DNA of 64,000 nt from Sphingopyxis sp. GW247-27LB (lineage in GTDB: Bacteria > Pseudomonadota > Alphaproteobacteria > Sphingomonadales > Sphingomonadaceae). Of the stretch, positions 42,625 through 54,000 are shown piece by piece (position 1 is the first letter of the stretch; each line of letters starts with the position of its first letter). The position numbers and the translations under genes are program-made. The notes under the pieces are model-generated. The model made no database searches, was not told where the DNA came from, and saw only the letters and a list, made by a program, of their open reading frames with translations. Location of the stretch: NCBI RefSeq assembly GCF_002277025.1, contig NZ_NIWD01000002.1, positions 186,001 to 250,000 on the forward strand, in the 5' to 3' direction.

Positions 42625-43965
42625 TCAGTCGATCGTGCGTGCGAGTTCGCGGTTGAGCCACAGCGCGACGAGCGTGCCGATCGCCCCCGAGAGGAGATAG
42701 GCCCCCGCGGCGAGCAGGCCGAACTCGCTCGACAGCCACAGCGCGACCATCGGCGCGAAGCCCGCGCCGAACAGCCAGGCGAGATCGGAGGTGAAGGCCG
42801 ATCCGGTGTAGCGGTGGCGGGGGTGGAAGTTCGACGACAAGGCTCCCGACGACTGGCCGAAGGCGAGGCCCAGGAGGATGAAGCCGAGGATCATGAACGC
42901 GGCCTCGCCGACCTCGCCCGCGCCGAGGAGCTGCGGGGCGAAGCCGCTGAACGCCGCGATCGCGGCGGCGGTCGCGCCGAGCAGGGTGCGCCGCCCGATG
43001 CGGTCGGCGATGGTGCCCGAAGCGATGATCGCGGCGACGCCGAAGACCGCGGCGATCGCCTCGATCATCAGGAAGCGCACCGGGGTCTCGTCGGTGAAGA
43101 GGAACACCCACGACAGCGGAAAGACGGTGACCATGTGAAAGAGGGCGAAGCTCGCGAGCGGCGCGAAGGCGCCCGCGACGATGACCCGCCATTCCGAACG
43201 CACGGTTTCGAGGAGCGGCGCGGGTTCGAGATCGCGGTTTGCGAAGCCTTGCTCATATTCGGGGGTCACGACGATGCGCAGCCGCGCGAACAGCGCGACG
43301 ACGTTGATCGCGAAGGCGACGAAGAAGGGATAGCGCCAGCCCCAGTCGAGGAAATCCTGCGCCGGCAGCGCCGCGATCAGGAACATGAAGAGCAGGCTGG
43401 CGACGATCAGGCCGAGCGGGGCGCCGAGCTGCGGGATCATCGCGTACCAGCCGCGCTTGCCCTCGGGCGCGTTGATCGCGAGCAGCGAGGCGAGCCCGTC
43501 CCACGAGCCGCCGAGCGCGACGCCCTGGCCCATGCGGAACAGCGCGAGGAGCAGCGCGGCGCCGAGGCCGGCCGTCTCATAGCTTGGCAGGAAGGCGATC
43601 GCCGCGGTCGAGCCGCCGAGCAGGAAGAGCGCGATGGTCAGCTTTGCGCCGCGGCCATAGCTGCGGTCGATCGCGGTGAAGATGACGGTGCCGACCGGGC
43701 GCGCGGCGAAGGCGAGGGCGAAGATGGCGAAGGACCAGAGCGTGCCCGTCAGCGGATCGAGGTGCGGGAACACCAGCTTCGGGAACACCAGCACCGAGGC
43801 GATGGCATAGACGAAGAAGTCGAAGAATTCGGAGGTTCGCCCGATGATCACGCCGATCGCGATCTCCGCGGGCGCGAGGCTGTGGCCGTCGTCGTGCAGC
43901 GCGCGGGCATCGCGTTCGGCCTGCGTCGTATGAGGGCTCGTATTGGGCGCGGTATCGGCAGACAT
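42625..43965 (-). CDS. MFS transporter, metabolite:H+ symporter (MHS) type
   Basis: 446 residues, 12 spans. IGVIIGRTSEFFDFFVYAIASVLVFPKLVFP and ARPVGTVIFTAIDRSYGRGAKL match the ProP/ShiA/KgtP branch, and LFRMGQGVALGGSWDGLASLLAINAPEGKRGWYAMIPQLGAPLG is its conserved middle. It is a proton-coupled importer of an organic acid or zwitterion; the substrate is unknown. It is divergent from the cyo operon. Confidence 0.9.
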   Translation of the reverse strand: MSADTAPNTSPHTTQAERDARALHDDGHSLAPAEIAIGVIIGRTSEFFDFFVYAIASVLVFPKLVFPHLDPLTGTLWSFAIFALAFAARPVGTVIFTAIDRSYGRGAKLTIALFLLGGSTAAIAFLPSYETAGLGAALLLALFRMGQGVALGGSWDGLASLLAINAPEGKRGWYAMIPQLGAPLGLIVASLLFMFLIAALPAQDFLDWGWRYPFFVAFAINVVALFARLRIVVTPEYEQGFANRDLEPAPLLETVRSEWRVIVAGAFAPLASFALFHMVTVFPLSWVFLFTDETPVRFLMIEAIAAVFGVAAIIASGTIADRIGRRTLLGATAAAIAAFSGFAPQLLGAGEVGEAAFMILGFILLGLAFGQSSGALSSNFHPRHRYTGSAFTSDLAWLFGAGFAPMVALWLSSEFGLLAAGAYLLSGAIGTLVALWLNRELARTID

Positions 43966-44127
43966 TGATCTTCGGGTCCTGCTGCTGGCACCCTAGCACA
44001 TGGGCGCGCGAGTCGGAAACAGGGGCAAGGCCCCATGATGGAATGCCCCCTGCGCCAAAGCGCCCCGCGGGGGGATTGGACAAAATGTCCTATGTGCACT
44101 GCAACAAACCAGGCCTAGGCGCGCCAT

Positions 44128-45285
44128 ATGCCCAAGATGCTTCCCCGTTCGACCGCCCGATTCAAGCTGCTGGCGCCGCTCGGCCTGCTGCCGCTGCTCG
44201 CCGGATGCAATATGGTCGTGCTCGACCCCGCCGGCGACGTCGCACGCCAGCAGGGCAATCTGATCCTGATCTCGACCGCGCTGATGCTGCTGATCATCGT
44301 CCCGGTGATGATCCTGACGGTGCTTTTCGCGTGGCGCTATCGCGCCGCGAACAAGGAGGCGACCTATAAGCCCGACTGGGACCATTCGACCCAGCTCGAA
44401 CTGGTGATCTGGGCGGCGCCGCTGCTCATCATCATCTGTCTCGGCGCGCTGACCTGGGTCGCGACGCACCTGCTCGACCCCTATCGCCCGCTCGCGCGCA
44501 CCGCGCCGGGGCAGGCGGTGACGGCCGAGGTGCGGCCGGTCGAGGTTCAGGTCGTCGCGCTCGACTGGAAATGGCTGTTCATCTACCCCGAACAGGGCAT
44601 CGCGACCGTCAACGAACTCGCGCTTCCCGCGCATCGTCCGGTACGCTTCCGCATCTCCGCCTCCTCGGTCATGAACAGCTTCTACATTCCCGCGCTCGCC
44701 GGGCAGATCTACGCGATGCCGGGGATGGAGACCAAGCTTCACGGCGTGTTCAACAATACCGGGCAATATACGGGTTTCTCGGCCAATTATTCGGGCGCGG
44801 GCTTTTCGGACATGCGCTTCGCGGTGAAGAGCCTGTCCGACGCCGATTTCGCGGCGTGGGTCGCGGCGACCAAGGCGGGGGGAGGCACGCTCGACCGCGC
44901 CGTTTATCTCAAGCTCGAAAAGCCGAGCGAGAAGGTGGCGGCGCAGCGCTTCGCGTCGGTCGATCCGCAACTGTTCGACGCCGTCGTCAACATGTGCGTC
45001 GAGCCGGGTAAGATGTGCATGCACGACATGATGTCGATCGACGCCGCGGGCGGCGCCGGCGTCGCGGGGATCGGCAACGTCCGCAGCCTGACCTACGACA
45101 AGTTCGCCGCGCGCGGCACCGAGCCCGGCTATTGGGGCCGGCGCTACGTCGGCGCGCTGTGCAGTTCGCCGCTGATCGCGAGCGGCGACCGCCCCGACGC
45201 GACTCCCGTCGACCTGGCCCCGCTGACCGGCGCCGGCCTCAAACAGACCGCCTTCGCCGACCGCTCCGCGCCGCCGCATTCCTGA
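44128..45285 (+). CDS. cyoA: Ubiquinol oxidase (cytochrome bo3-type) subunit II
   Basis: 385 residues. A lipoprotein signal ends LLPLLAGC (Cys27), two membrane helices follow, then a periplasmic cupredoxin domain. [48 protein letters not shown] and [11 protein letters not shown] are CyoA signatures. The CuA ligands of cytochrome c oxidases are absent, so the donor is ubiquinol. It is the first of seven genes on this strand with gaps of 19 nt or less, through to the RegA gene. Confidence 0.95.
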   Translation: MPKMLPRSTARFKLLAPLGLLPLLAGCNMVVLDPAGDVARQQGNLILISTALMLLIIVPVMILTVLFAWRYRAANKEATYKPDWDHSTQLELVIWAAPLLIIICLGALTWVATHLLDPYRPLARTAPGQAVTAEVRPVEVQVVALDWKWLFIYPEQGIATVNELALPAHRPVRFRISASSVMNSFYIPALAGQIYAMPGMETKLHGVFNNTGQYTGFSANYSGAGFSDMRFAVKSLSDADFAAWVAATKAGGGTLDRAVYLKLEKPSEKVAAQRFASVDPQLFDAVVNMCVEPGKMCMHDMMSIDAAGGAGVAGIGNVRSLTYDKFAARGTEPGYWGRRYVGALCSSPLIASGDRPDATPVDLAPLTGAGLKQTAFADRSAPPHS

Positions 45286-45304
45286 TCGCCTGCAAGAGAT
45301 CGTC

Positions 45305-47314
45305 ATGACCCCGCATCCCGCTCCCGAAACCGGCCCCCTGCTCGGCAAGCTGTCGCTCGACGCGCTGCCGCTGCACGAGCCGATCCTCGTCATCACCTTC
45401 ATCGCGGTCGCGATCGGCGGTCTCGCGCTCGTCGCCGCGATCACCAAATACCGCCTCTGGGGCTATTTGTGGAAGGAATGGTTCACCACCGTCGACCACA
45501 AGCGGATCGGGATCATGTACATGATCCTCGGCCTCATCATGTTCCTGCGCGGCTTTTCGGACGCGATCATGATGCGGCTCCAGCAGGCGATGGCGTTCGG
45601 CGGGTCCGAGGGCTATCTGCCCGCGCACCATTATGACCAGGTGTTCACCGCGCACGGCGTCATCATGATCTTCTTCGTCGCGATGCCGTTCATCACCGGC
45701 CTGATGAACTATATCGTGCCGCTGCAGATCGGCGCGCGCGACGTCAGCTTTCCCTTCCTCAACAATTTCAGCTTCTGGATGACGACCGCGGGCGCGGTAT
45801 TGTGCATGATCTCGCTGTTCGTCGGCGAATTCGCGCAGACCGGCTGGCTCGCCTATCCGCCGCTGTCGGGGATCGCCTACAGTCCCAATGTCGGGGTCGA
45901 TTATTATATCTGGTCGCTCCAGATCGCCGGCGTGGGCACGACCTTGTCAGGCATCAACCTGATCGTGACGATGCTCAAGCTGCGCGCGCCGGGCATGCGG
46001 CTGATGAAGATGCCGGTCTTCACCTGGACCAGCCTCTGCGCCAACATCCTGATCGTCGCGACCTTCCCGGTGCTCACCGCGACGCTCGCGCTGCTGACCC
46101 TCGATCGCTATGCCGGCACCAATTTCTTCACCAACGACTTCGGCGGCTCGCCGATGATGTATGTGAACCTGATCTGGATCTGGGGTCACCCCGAAGTCTA
46201 TATCCTGATCCTGCCGCTGTTCGGGGTCTTCTCCGAAGTCACCTCGACCTTCTCGGGCAAGCGGCTTTTCGGTTATACATCGATGGTTTACGCCACGATC
46301 TGTATCACCATTCTCAGCTATCTCGTGTGGCTGCACCATTTCTTCACCATGGGGTCGGGGGCGAGCGTCAACAGCTTCTTCGGCATCACGACGATGGTGA
46401 TCTCGATCCCGACCGGCGCGAAGCTCTTCAACTGGCTGTTCACCATGTACCGCGGCCGCATCCGCTTCGAGCTGCCGATGATGTGGACGGTCGCCTTCAT
46501 GCTGACCTTCGTCGTCGGCGGCATGACCGGGGTGCTGCTCGCGGTGCCCCCCGCCGACTTCGTGCTGCACAACTCGCTGTTCCTCGTCGCGCATTTCCAC
46601 AACGTCATCATCGGCGGTGTATTGTTCGGCCTGTTCGCGGCGATCAATTACTGGTGGCCCAAGGCGTTCGGTTTCAAGCTCGACGTCTTCTGGGGCAAGA
46701 TCAGCTTCTGGTGCTGGGTCGTCGGCTTCTGGCTCGCCTTCATGCCGCTCTATATCCTCGGCCTGATGGGGGTCACCCGCCGGATGCGGGTGTTCGACGA
46801 CCCGAGCCTGCAGATCTGGTTCGTCGTCGCCGGCATCGGCGCCGCGGTGATCGCGGTCGGCATCGCGGCGATGCTCGTCCAGTTCGCGGTCAGCATCTGG
46901 CGCCGCGACCAGCTTCGCGACGAGACCGGTGATCCGTGGGACGGGCGCACGCTCGAATGGGCGACCAGCTCGCCGCCGCCCGACTATAATTTCGCCTTCA
47001 CGCCGGTGATCCACGACCTCGACGCGTGGCACGACATGAAGCGGCGCGGCCACGGCCGCCCGGTGACGGGCTTCCGCGACATCCACATGCCGAGCAACAC
47101 CGGCGCGGGGATCATCCTCGCGGGGATCAGCCTGGTGATGGGTTTCGCGCTCGTCTGGCATATCTGGTGGCTCGTGGCGGCGAGCTTCATCGCGCTGATC
47201 GGCGCGGCGATCGTCCACACCTTCAACTACAAGCGCGATTTCGACATTCCGGCGGCGACCGTCGCGGCGGTCGAAGACGCGCGCACCCGCCAGCTCGCGG
47301 CGACGGGAGCCTGA
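45305..47314 (+). CDS. cyoB: Ubiquinol oxidase subunit I (haem b / haem o3-CuB)
   Basis: 669 residues, close to the 663 of E. coli CyoB. It has [17 protein letters not shown], the low-spin haem region [23 protein letters not shown], the CuB/cross-linked motif [28 protein letters not shown], and [11 protein letters not shown]. These supply the expected His ligands. The catalytic inner-membrane subunit reduces O2 and pumps protons. It follows cyoA by 19 nt. Confidence 0.97.
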   Translation: MTPHPAPETGPLLGKLSLDALPLHEPILVITFIAVAIGGLALVAAITKYRLWGYLWKEWFTTVDHKRIGIMYMILGLIMFLRGFSDAIMMRLQQAMAFGGSEGYLPAHHYDQVFTAHGVIMIFFVAMPFITGLMNYIVPLQIGARDVSFPFLNNFSFWMTTAGAVLCMISLFVGEFAQTGWLAYPPLSGIAYSPNVGVDYYIWSLQIAGVGTTLSGINLIVTMLKLRAPGMRLMKMPVFTWTSLCANILIVATFPVLTATLALLTLDRYAGTNFFTNDFGGSPMMYVNLIWIWGHPEVYILILPLFGVFSEVTSTFSGKRLFGYTSMVYATICITILSYLVWLHHFFTMGSGASVNSFFGITTMVISIPTGAKLFNWLFTMYRGRIRFELPMMWTVAFMLTFVVGGMTGVLLAVPPADFVLHNSLFLVAHFHNVIIGGVLFGLFAAINYWWPKAFGFKLDVFWGKISFWCWVVGFWLAFMPLYILGLMGVTRRMRVFDDPSLQIWFVVAGIGAAVIAVGIAAMLVQFAVSIWRRDQLRDETGDPWDGRTLEWATSSPPPDYNFAFTPVIHDLDAWHDMKRRGHGRPVTGFRDIHMPSNTGAGIILAGISLVMGFALVWHIWWLVAASFIALIGAAIVHTFNYKRDFDIPAATVAAVEDARTRQLAATGA

Positions 47315-47315
47315 C

Positions 47316-47945
47316 ATGAGCACCAAGACCCTCGCCGCCGCGGACGAAGAGCTGCGCTTCTACGACCTCGACGAACATGCCCATCCCGAGGGGCACAGCA
47401 CGATGCTGGGCTTCTGGATCTATCTGATGAGCGACTGCCTCATCTTTGCGATCCTGTTCGCCTGCTACGCCGTGCTCGGCGGCAATTATGCCGCGGGGCC
47501 GGCGCCGAAGGACCTGTTCGAGCTGCCGCTCGTCGCGCTCAACACCGCGATGCTGCTCATCTCGTCGATCACCTTTGGTTTCGCGGTGCTTCAGATGCAG
47601 CAAGGCAAGGTGCGCGGCACGCAGATTTGGCTCGCGGTGACGGCGCTGTTCGGCGCCGCCTTCCTCGCGATCGAGCTCTACGAGTTCCGGCACCTGATCC
47701 ATATCGGCGCGACGCCGCAGCGCAGCGCTTTCCTCTCCGCCTTCTTCACGCTGGTCGGGACGCACGGGCTGCACGTCACCTTCGGCATCGTCTGGCTGAT
47801 CACGCTGATGGTCCAGCTGAACAAGCACGGGCTGATCGCCGCGAACAAGCGCCGCGTCATGTGCCTTTCGATGTTCTGGCACTTCCTCGACGTCGTCTGG
47901 ATCGGCGTCTTCACGATCGTCTATCTGATGGGAATGCTCCAATGA
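47316..47945 (+). CDS. cyoC: Ubiquinol oxidase subunit III
   Basis: 209 residues with five helices. [24 protein letters not shown] and [26 protein letters not shown]...[25 protein letters not shown] are diagnostic. It stabilises subunit I. It begins 1 nt after cyoB and overlaps cyoD (ATGA). Confidence 0.96.
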   Translation: MSTKTLAAADEELRFYDLDEHAHPEGHSTMLGFWIYLMSDCLIFAILFACYAVLGGNYAAGPAPKDLFELPLVALNTAMLLISSITFGFAVLQMQQGKVRGTQIWLAVTALFGAAFLAIELYEFRHLIHIGATPQRSAFLSAFFTLVGTHGLHVTFGIVWLITLMVQLNKHGLIAANKRRVMCLSMFWHFLDVVWIGVFTIVYLMGMLQ

Positions 47946-48319
47946 GCCGCGAATCCACCCCCGGTCATGCGGACCACCCGCACGAGATCGAGATGCCGCA
48001 CGCCTCGCTGCGCGATTATCTGATCGGCTTCGCGCTGTCGGTCGTGCTGACCGCCATCCCCTTTTGGCTGGTGATGACGATGCCGCTCTCGGCGGGCGCC
48101 ACCGCGGCGATCATCATGGGCTTCGCGATGGCGCAGATCGTCGTCCATATGGTCTTCTTCCTCCATATGACGCCGAAGGCCGAAGGCGGCTGGTCGCTGA
48201 TCTCGCTCGTCTTCACGATCATCGTCCTCGGTATCGCGCTCGCGGGGTCGCTGTGGGTGATGCACCACCTCAACACCAACATGATGCCGATGCCGCACGA
48301 CATGAACCAGTTGCCGTGA
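47942..48319 (+). CDS. cyoD: Ubiquinol oxidase subunit IV
   Basis: 125 residues with three helices: [45 protein letters not shown] and [28 protein letters not shown]. This is the CyoD layout. The start overlaps the cyoC stop and the stop overlaps the GTG of the SURF1 gene. Confidence 0.95.
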   Translation: MSRESTPGHADHPHEIEMPHASLRDYLIGFALSVVLTAIPFWLVMTMPLSAGATAAIIMGFAMAQIVVHMVFFLHMTPKAEGGWSLISLVFTIIVLGIALAGSLWVMHHLNTNMMPMPHDMNQLP

Positions 48320-49032
48320 AACGCCGGCTGCTGACGGCGCTGGCGCTGCTGTTCGCGGCGGGCTTCGTCGCGCTCGGCATCTGGCAGGTCGAGCGGCGCG
48401 CGTGGAAGCACGAACTGATCGCCGCGGTCGATGCGCGCACCCATCGGCCGCCGGTCGCCGCGCCGGGGTCGGCCGAGTGGCCGGGCATTTCGGCGTCGCG
48501 CGATGCCTATCGCCGGATCAGCGCGACCGGCCGCTTTCGCCACGATCGCGAGACTTTGGTGCAGGCGGTGACGACACGCGGCGCGGGCTATTGGGTCCTG
48601 ACCCCGCTCGAGACGCCGGGCTTTACCCTGCTCGTCAACCGCGGCTTCGTGCCGCCGGACAAGCGCGCTGCGACGACGCGCGCCGCGGGGAATCGGGGCG
48701 GAATGGTCACCGTGACGGGGCTGCTGCGCATCAGCGAGCCCGGCGGCGCCTTTCTGCGCGCCAACGATGCGGCGGCGGGGCGCTGGTATTCGCGCGACGT
48801 CGCGGCCATCGCCAGCGCGCGTGGGTTGCGGCGCGTCGCCCCCTATTTCCTCGATGCGGACGCCGCGCCCAATGCGGGCGGCTATCCGGTCGGCGGGCTG
48901 ACCGTGGTGCGCTTTCGCGATAGCCATCTCGTCTATGCGCTGACCTGGTTCGCGCTCGCCGCGCTCAGCCTGTTTTTCGCCTGGTTGCTGTGGCGTCCGG
49001 CGCGGCTTCGGTCCAATAGTAACGCCCGATGA
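48316..49032 (+). CDS. SURF1-family oxidase assembly protein
   Basis: 238 residues, GTG start at 48316 overlapping the cyoD stop. An N-terminal helix (LLTALALLFAAGFVALGIWQVERRAWK) and C-terminal helix (LVYALTWFALAALSLFFAWLLW) enclose the periplasmic domain with YWVLTPLETPGFTLLVNRGFVP and GGLTVVRFRDSHLVYALTW. SURF1 helps insert haem into terminal oxidases. Its position after cyoD suits assembly of this quinol oxidase. No haem o synthase gene (cyoE) is in the operon. Confidence 0.92.
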   Translation: MKRRLLTALALLFAAGFVALGIWQVERRAWKHELIAAVDARTHRPPVAAPGSAEWPGISASRDAYRRISATGRFRHDRETLVQAVTTRGAGYWVLTPLETPGFTLLVNRGFVPPDKRAATTRAAGNRGGMVTVTGLLRISEPGGAFLRANDAAAGRWYSRDVAAIASARGLRRVAPYFLDADAAPNAGGYPVGGLTVVRFRDSHLVYALTWFALAALSLFFAWLLWRPARLRSNSNAR

Positions 49033-50333
49033 CCATGCAGCCCCCGATGCCCGCGCTGCCGGAAGCCGACGCCGGCCGCCGCAACATGACGTTGCTGATC
49101 CAGCTCCGCTGGCTCGCGGTCGGCGGCCAGCTCGCGACGATCGGCGTCGTCATCGGGCTGATGGGCATCGCGCTGCCGCTGGCGCCGCTGCTCGCGGCGG
49201 TCGCGGTGCTGGTCGCGATCAACATCGTCAGCCTTGGATTGCTCCGCCGCGGGCGCACGGTCACCAACATCGAACTGACCGCCGCGCTGCTGTTCGACGT
49301 CGCGGCGCTGGCGTGGCAGCTTCACCATAGCGGCGGGCTTTCCAACCCCTTCGCCTCGCTCTTCCTGCTCCAGGTCGTGATCGGCGCGATCCTGCTGACG
49401 CCGCGTTCGTCGTGGGCGATCGTCGCGGCGACGCTCGCCGCGCTCGCGGCGCTGCGCGTCGACCCGACGCCGCTGCTGCTCCCCGCGCGCTACGCCGCCG
49501 ATCCGCTCGGCCTTTACCTCCAGGGCAGCCTCGTCTGCTTCGTGCTGATCGCGGTGCTGCTCGTCGCCTTCGTCACGCGGATCAGCCGCAATCTGCGCGA
49601 CCGCGACGCGGCGCTCGCGGCGGCGCGCCAGCGCGCGGCGGAGGAGGATCATATCGTCCGCATGGGCCTGCTCGCGTCGGGCGCGGCGCACGAACTGGGG
49701 ACGCCGCTGTCGACGCTGTCGGTGCTGATCGGCGACTGGCGGAGCGCGCCGCGGCTCGCCAAGGATGGCGAGTTGCAGGCGGATCTCGTCGACATGGATG
49801 CCGCGGTGGGGCGCTGCAAGACGATCGTCAGCGGCATATTGATGTCGGCGGGCGAGGCGCGCGGCGTCGCGCCGCGGCTGACGACGATGCGCGCCTTCCT
49901 GACCGACATCGTCGAGGATTCGCGCGCCGGGCGGCTGCCGGGGACGGTCGAATTCAACGATCTGTTCGGCGCCGACGTCGCCATCGTCTCCGACCCCGCG
50001 CTGCGGCAGGTGATCGGCAACGTCATGGACAATGCGGCCGAGGTGTCGCCCGATTGGATCGGCGTCACCGCCTCGCGCGACGGCGACATGGCGGTGATCG
50101 AGATCGCCGACCGCGGGCCGGGGTTCAGCGACGAGATGCTCGAACATTTCGGCCAGCCCTATCGTTCGACCAAGGGGCGGCCGGGCGGCGGGCTGGGGCT
50201 GTTCTTGCTCGTCAACGTGCTGCGCAAGCTGGGCGGCGGCGCGAGCGTCGCGAACCGCGACGCGGGCGGTGCGCTCGTGCGCATCCTGTTGCCGCTTTCG
50301 GCTATCGCGCAGGGCGAGGGAGAGGCGCCATGA
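49029..50333 (+). CDS. regB: RegB/PrrB/ActS-type redox sensor histidine kinase
   Basis: 434 residues. Six N-terminal helices include GGLSNPF (102-108), the ubiquinone-sensing motif of RegB. The H-box is GAAHELGTPLSTLSV with H221. C263 in VGRCKTIVSGI lies where the redox-active Cys265 of RegB is found. The ATPase domain has NVMDNAAEVSP and GGGLGLFL. It senses quinone or redox state and phosphorylates RegA. It overlaps the SURF1 stop by 4 nt, so the sensor is co-translated with the oxidase it probably controls. Confidence 0.92.
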   Translation: MTMQPPMPALPEADAGRRNMTLLIQLRWLAVGGQLATIGVVIGLMGIALPLAPLLAAVAVLVAINIVSLGLLRRGRTVTNIELTAALLFDVAALAWQLHHSGGLSNPFASLFLLQVVIGAILLTPRSSWAIVAATLAALAALRVDPTPLLLPARYAADPLGLYLQGSLVCFVLIAVLLVAFVTRISRNLRDRDAALAAARQRAAEEDHIVRMGLLASGAAHELGTPLSTLSVLIGDWRSAPRLAKDGELQADLVDMDAAVGRCKTIVSGILMSAGEARGVAPRLTTMRAFLTDIVEDSRAGRLPGTVEFNDLFGADVAIVSDPALRQVIGNVMDNAAEVSPDWIGVTASRDGDMAVIEIADRGPGFSDEMLEHFGQPYRSTKGRPGGGLGLFLLVNVLRKLGGGASVANRDAGGALVRILLPLSAIAQGEGEAP

Positions 50334-50863
50334 CCGGCAGGCGGCAATTGCTGATCGTCGAGGACGACGAGGCGTTCGCGCGGACGCTGAAGCGCTCGTT
50401 CGAGCGGCGCGATTACGATGTGCGCACCGCGGCGAGCCCCGACGCGATGGAGGCGGTGCTAGCCGACTATCGGCCGGGCTATGCGGTGGTCGACCTGAAG
50501 CTGGGTGGCGCCTCCGGGCTGGCCTGCGTCCAGACGCTGCGCGCCGCCGACCCCGCGATGCGGATCGTCGTCCTGACCGGTTTCGCGAGCATCGCGACCG
50601 CGGTCGAGGCGATCAAGCTGGGCGCCTCCTATTATCTCGCCAAGCCGTCGAACACCGACGACATCGAGGCGGCGTTCGATCGCGCCGAGGGCAATGTCGA
50701 TGCGCCGCTGGACGCCCGGCCGTCGTCGATCAAGACCGTCGAGTGGGAGCATATCCACCAGACGCTCGTCGAAACGGGCTTCAACATCTCCGAAACCGCG
50801 CGGCGGCTCGGCATGCACCGGCGCACGCTGGCGCGGAAGCTGGAGAAGCGGCAGCTGCGGTAG
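50330..50863 (+). CDS. regA: RegA/PrrA/ActR-type response regulator
   Basis: 177 residues. The receiver domain has LLIVEDDEAFARTL, phospho-acceptor D55 (YAVVDLKLGG), VLTGF and YYLAKP. A short linker leads to a Fis-type HTH, NISETARRLGMHRRTLARKLEKR, which is almost invariant among RegA proteins. It regulates respiratory and redox genes. ATGA overlap with regB. Confidence 0.94.
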   Translation: MTGRRQLLIVEDDEAFARTLKRSFERRDYDVRTAASPDAMEAVLADYRPGYAVVDLKLGGASGLACVQTLRAADPAMRIVVLTGFASIATAVEAIKLGASYYLAKPSNTDDIEAAFDRAEGNVDAPLDARPSSIKTVEWEHIHQTLVETGFNISETARRLGMHRRTLARKLEKRQLR

Positions 50864-50886
50864 TTGTGGGACGGCATCCATTGAAT

Positions 50887-50969
50887 CGTCATTGCGAGGA
50901 GCGAAGCGACGCGGCAATCCAGAGTAGGCGTAACCCGCCCTGGATTGCTTCGCTGCGCTCGCAATGACG
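50887..50969. repeat. Palindromic repeat, CGTCATTGCGAG family (copy 1)
   Basis: The left arm starts CGTCATTGCGAGGAGCGAAG and the right arm ends CTTCGCTGCGCTCGCAATGACG-like, forming an 83-nt inverted repeat. It lies between the 3' ends of regA and putA. Two further copies are at 55197 and 57139. Confidence 0.88.
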
Positions 50970-51006
50970 AAGGTGGGTCAATCTAAGGTAATCTCGCCTT
51001 ACACGC

Positions 51007-54000
51007 TCACCCAATCATCATCAGGCTGGCATTGCCGCCCGCGGCGGTCGTGTTGATCGAGGTCGAGACCTCTTCGAGCAGCCAGTCGGGGTGATAGGCG
51101 AGGCCGGGTTCGCGGCTCGCCGCATGGAGCGAGGCGATCGGACCGGGAAGGGCCGCGACGGCCGCCGCGGTGTCGGCGACCCGCGCGGCGTCACCCTCGA
51201 CCAGCGCGGCGCCGAACGGGCCTTCGCCGCCGGACGAAAAGACCGCCGCGACGCGCCGGGGCAGGCCCGCGGGCAGGACCATCCCTTCGACGACGCCGCG
51301 ATTGCCCGTCGCGAGCACCGCCGCCATCTGCTCGAACAGGCCCGCGCGCGTCGCGGGGCGCAGCAGGATGCGGCCCCGCGCGTGGAGCGCGTAGACGTTG
51401 CGCTCGCCGACGGGGCCGGGGAGCAGCAGTTCGGCGCCGAGTGCCGAGGCGCCCTCATAGCGCCGCGCGGTCGCCGCGGCCTCCGCCTCACCCTGCGCGC
51501 TGAGCCAGTCGGCGAAATCGTCGAGCGGCGTATCGAGATGCCCCGCGCGCGCCGCGAACACCGGCGGAGTGGCCACGAGCCGGCCGAGATAGAGCGGGCC
51601 CCCGGCTTTCGGCCCGGTGCCCGACAGGCCGCAGCCGCCGAAGGGCTGGGTGCCGACGATCGCGCCGATGGTGTTGCGATTGACGTAGCAATTGCCCGCC
51701 TTCACCCGCGCGAGCACGTCGGCGATCGTCTTGTCGAGCCGCGTATGAAGGCCGAACGTCAGGCCGTAGCCGGTGGCATTGATCGCGTCGATCACCTCGC
51801 CCAGTCGCTCGCGACGGTAGCGCAGGACGTGGAGAACGGGCCCGAAAACCTCGCGCTTCAGGTTGGCGATGTCCGCGATCTCGATGATCGTCGGCGGCAC
51901 GAAGGTGCCGTGCGCGGCCTCGGCCGGGAGCGGCAATTGCTCGATCCGATGGCCCAGCGCGCGCATCGCGTCGATATGCTTTTCGATATTGGCCTTGGCC
52001 TCGGCGGTGATGACGGGGCCGATGTCGACCGCGAGCCGGTCGGGGCGGCCGAGCGCGAGTTCGGCGAGCGCGCCCTTCAGCATCGCGAGGGTGCGGTCGG
52101 CGACATCGTCCTGCAGGCAGAGGATGCGCAGCGCCGAACAGCGCTGGCCCGCGCTGTCGAAGGCCGAGGCAATGACGTCGCCGACAACCTGCTCGGCGAG
52201 CGCCGAGCTGTCGACGATCATCGCATTCTGCCCGCCCGTCTCGGCGATCAGCGGGATCGGCCTGCCCGCGGGCGACAAGCGTTTCGCCAGTTCGGCCTGG
52301 ATCAGCCGCGCGACTTCGGTCGAGCCGGTGAACATCACTCCGGCCGTCTCCGCCGCCGCGACCAGCGCCGCGCCGATCGCGCCGTCGCCGGGGACGAGCT
52401 GCAGCGCGTCGGCGGGCACGCCCGCCTCGTGGAGCAGGCGCACGCCCTCGGCGGCGATCAGCGGCGTTTCCTCGGCGGGCTTGGCGAGCACCGGATTGCC
52501 CGCGACCAGCGCCGCGCAGACCTGGCCGGTGAAGATGGCGAGCGGGAAGTTCCACGGGCTGATGCAGGTGACCGGGCCGAGCGGCGCCTGTCCGGAGCCG
52601 AAGGTCGCGCGCGCCTGCGCGGCGTAATAGCGCAGGAAGTCGATCGCCTCGCGCACCTCCGAAATTGCGTTGGGGAGCGACTTGCCCGCCTCGCGGACGA
52701 TCAGCCCGAGGAGGATCGGCATGCGCGTCTGCATCGCGTCGGCGGCGCGGTCGAGCATCGCGGCGCGCGCCGCGACGGGGGTCGCGCCCCAGCCGGAGGC
52801 CGCGGCGCGGGCGACGGCGGCGCGTGCCGCGTCGGGAGAGACTTCGACGACGGTGCCGACATGATCGCGATGATCGGCGGGGTTGAGCACCGCGCGCGGC
52901 GTGCCTTCGCCATCGGCCGGGGCGGCGCGCCAGTCGATCGCCGCGCTTTCTTTCAGCGCGTCGGCGAGCGCCGCAAGCTGGCGCTCGTTGCTGAGGTCGA
53001 GCCCCGCCGAGTTGCGGCGGTCGGGGTAGAGGTCGGCGGGGAGCGCGATCTGGTCGTGCTGCGCGCCCGGATGCGGCATCGCGCGGACGATCTCGGCGGG
53101 GTCGGCGATCAGCTCGTCGACCGGCACCGCGGGGTCGGCGATGCGGTTGACGAAGGAGGAGTTGGCCCCGTTTTCCAGCAGGCGGCGCACCAGATAGGCG
53201 AGCAGCGTCTCGTGGGTGCCGACGGGGGCGTAGATGCGGCACGGCCGGTTCAGCTTCTTCGCGCCGACCACCTGCTCGTAGAGCGGCTCGCCCATGCCGT
53301 GGAGGCACTGGAACTCATATGTCCCGATCGCGAAATCATCGCCCGCGAGGCGATAGATGGTGGCGAGCGTCTGGGCATTGTGCGTCGCGAACTGCGGGAA
53401 GACCGCATCGGTCGCGGCAAGCAGCTTTCGCGCACAGGCGATATAGGCGACGTCGGTGTGGACCTTGCGCGTGTAGACCGGAAAGCCTTCAAGCCCGTCG
53501 ACCTGCGCGCGCTTGATCTCGGCGTCCCAATAGGCGCCCTTGACCAGTCGCACCATGATCCGCCGCCCGGCGCGGCGCGCGAGGTCGACGATCCAGTCGA
53601 TGACGAAGGGGCAGCGCTTGCCATAGCCCTGAACCACGAAGCCGAGGCCGTTCCAGCCCGAAAGATCGGGGTCGAGCGCGAGGCTTTCGAGAAGGTCGAG
53701 CGAGAGTTCGAGCCGGTCGGCCTCTTCGGCGTCGATGTTGAAGCCGATGTCGTAGCCCCTGGCCTGCAGCGCGAGCGCCTTCACCCGCGGCAAGAGCTCG
53801 CCCACCACGCGGCCCGCCTGCGCGCGTGAATAGCGCGGATGGAGCGCCGACAGCTTGATCGAGATGCCCGGCCCCGCATAGATGCCGCGCCCCGCCGACG
53901 CCTTGCCGATCGCGTCGATGGCGCGCTTGTAATCGTCGTAGTAACGGTCGGCGTCGGCCATCGTCGTCGCGGCTTCGCCGAGCATGTCGTAGCTGTAGGC

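Noticed and set aside
42317..43192. N-terminal extension of the NIPSNAP gene through the repeat and the MFS gene
   Set aside because: The extension is low-complexity Arg-rich sequence out of frame with the MFS gene; the signal peptide and GGAGG fix the real start at 42316.
44078..44090. GGACA-AAA-TGTCC inverted repeat upstream of cyoA as a regulator site
   Set aside because: Short 5-bp arms and no match to FNR, CtrA or a firm RegA consensus; too weak to call.
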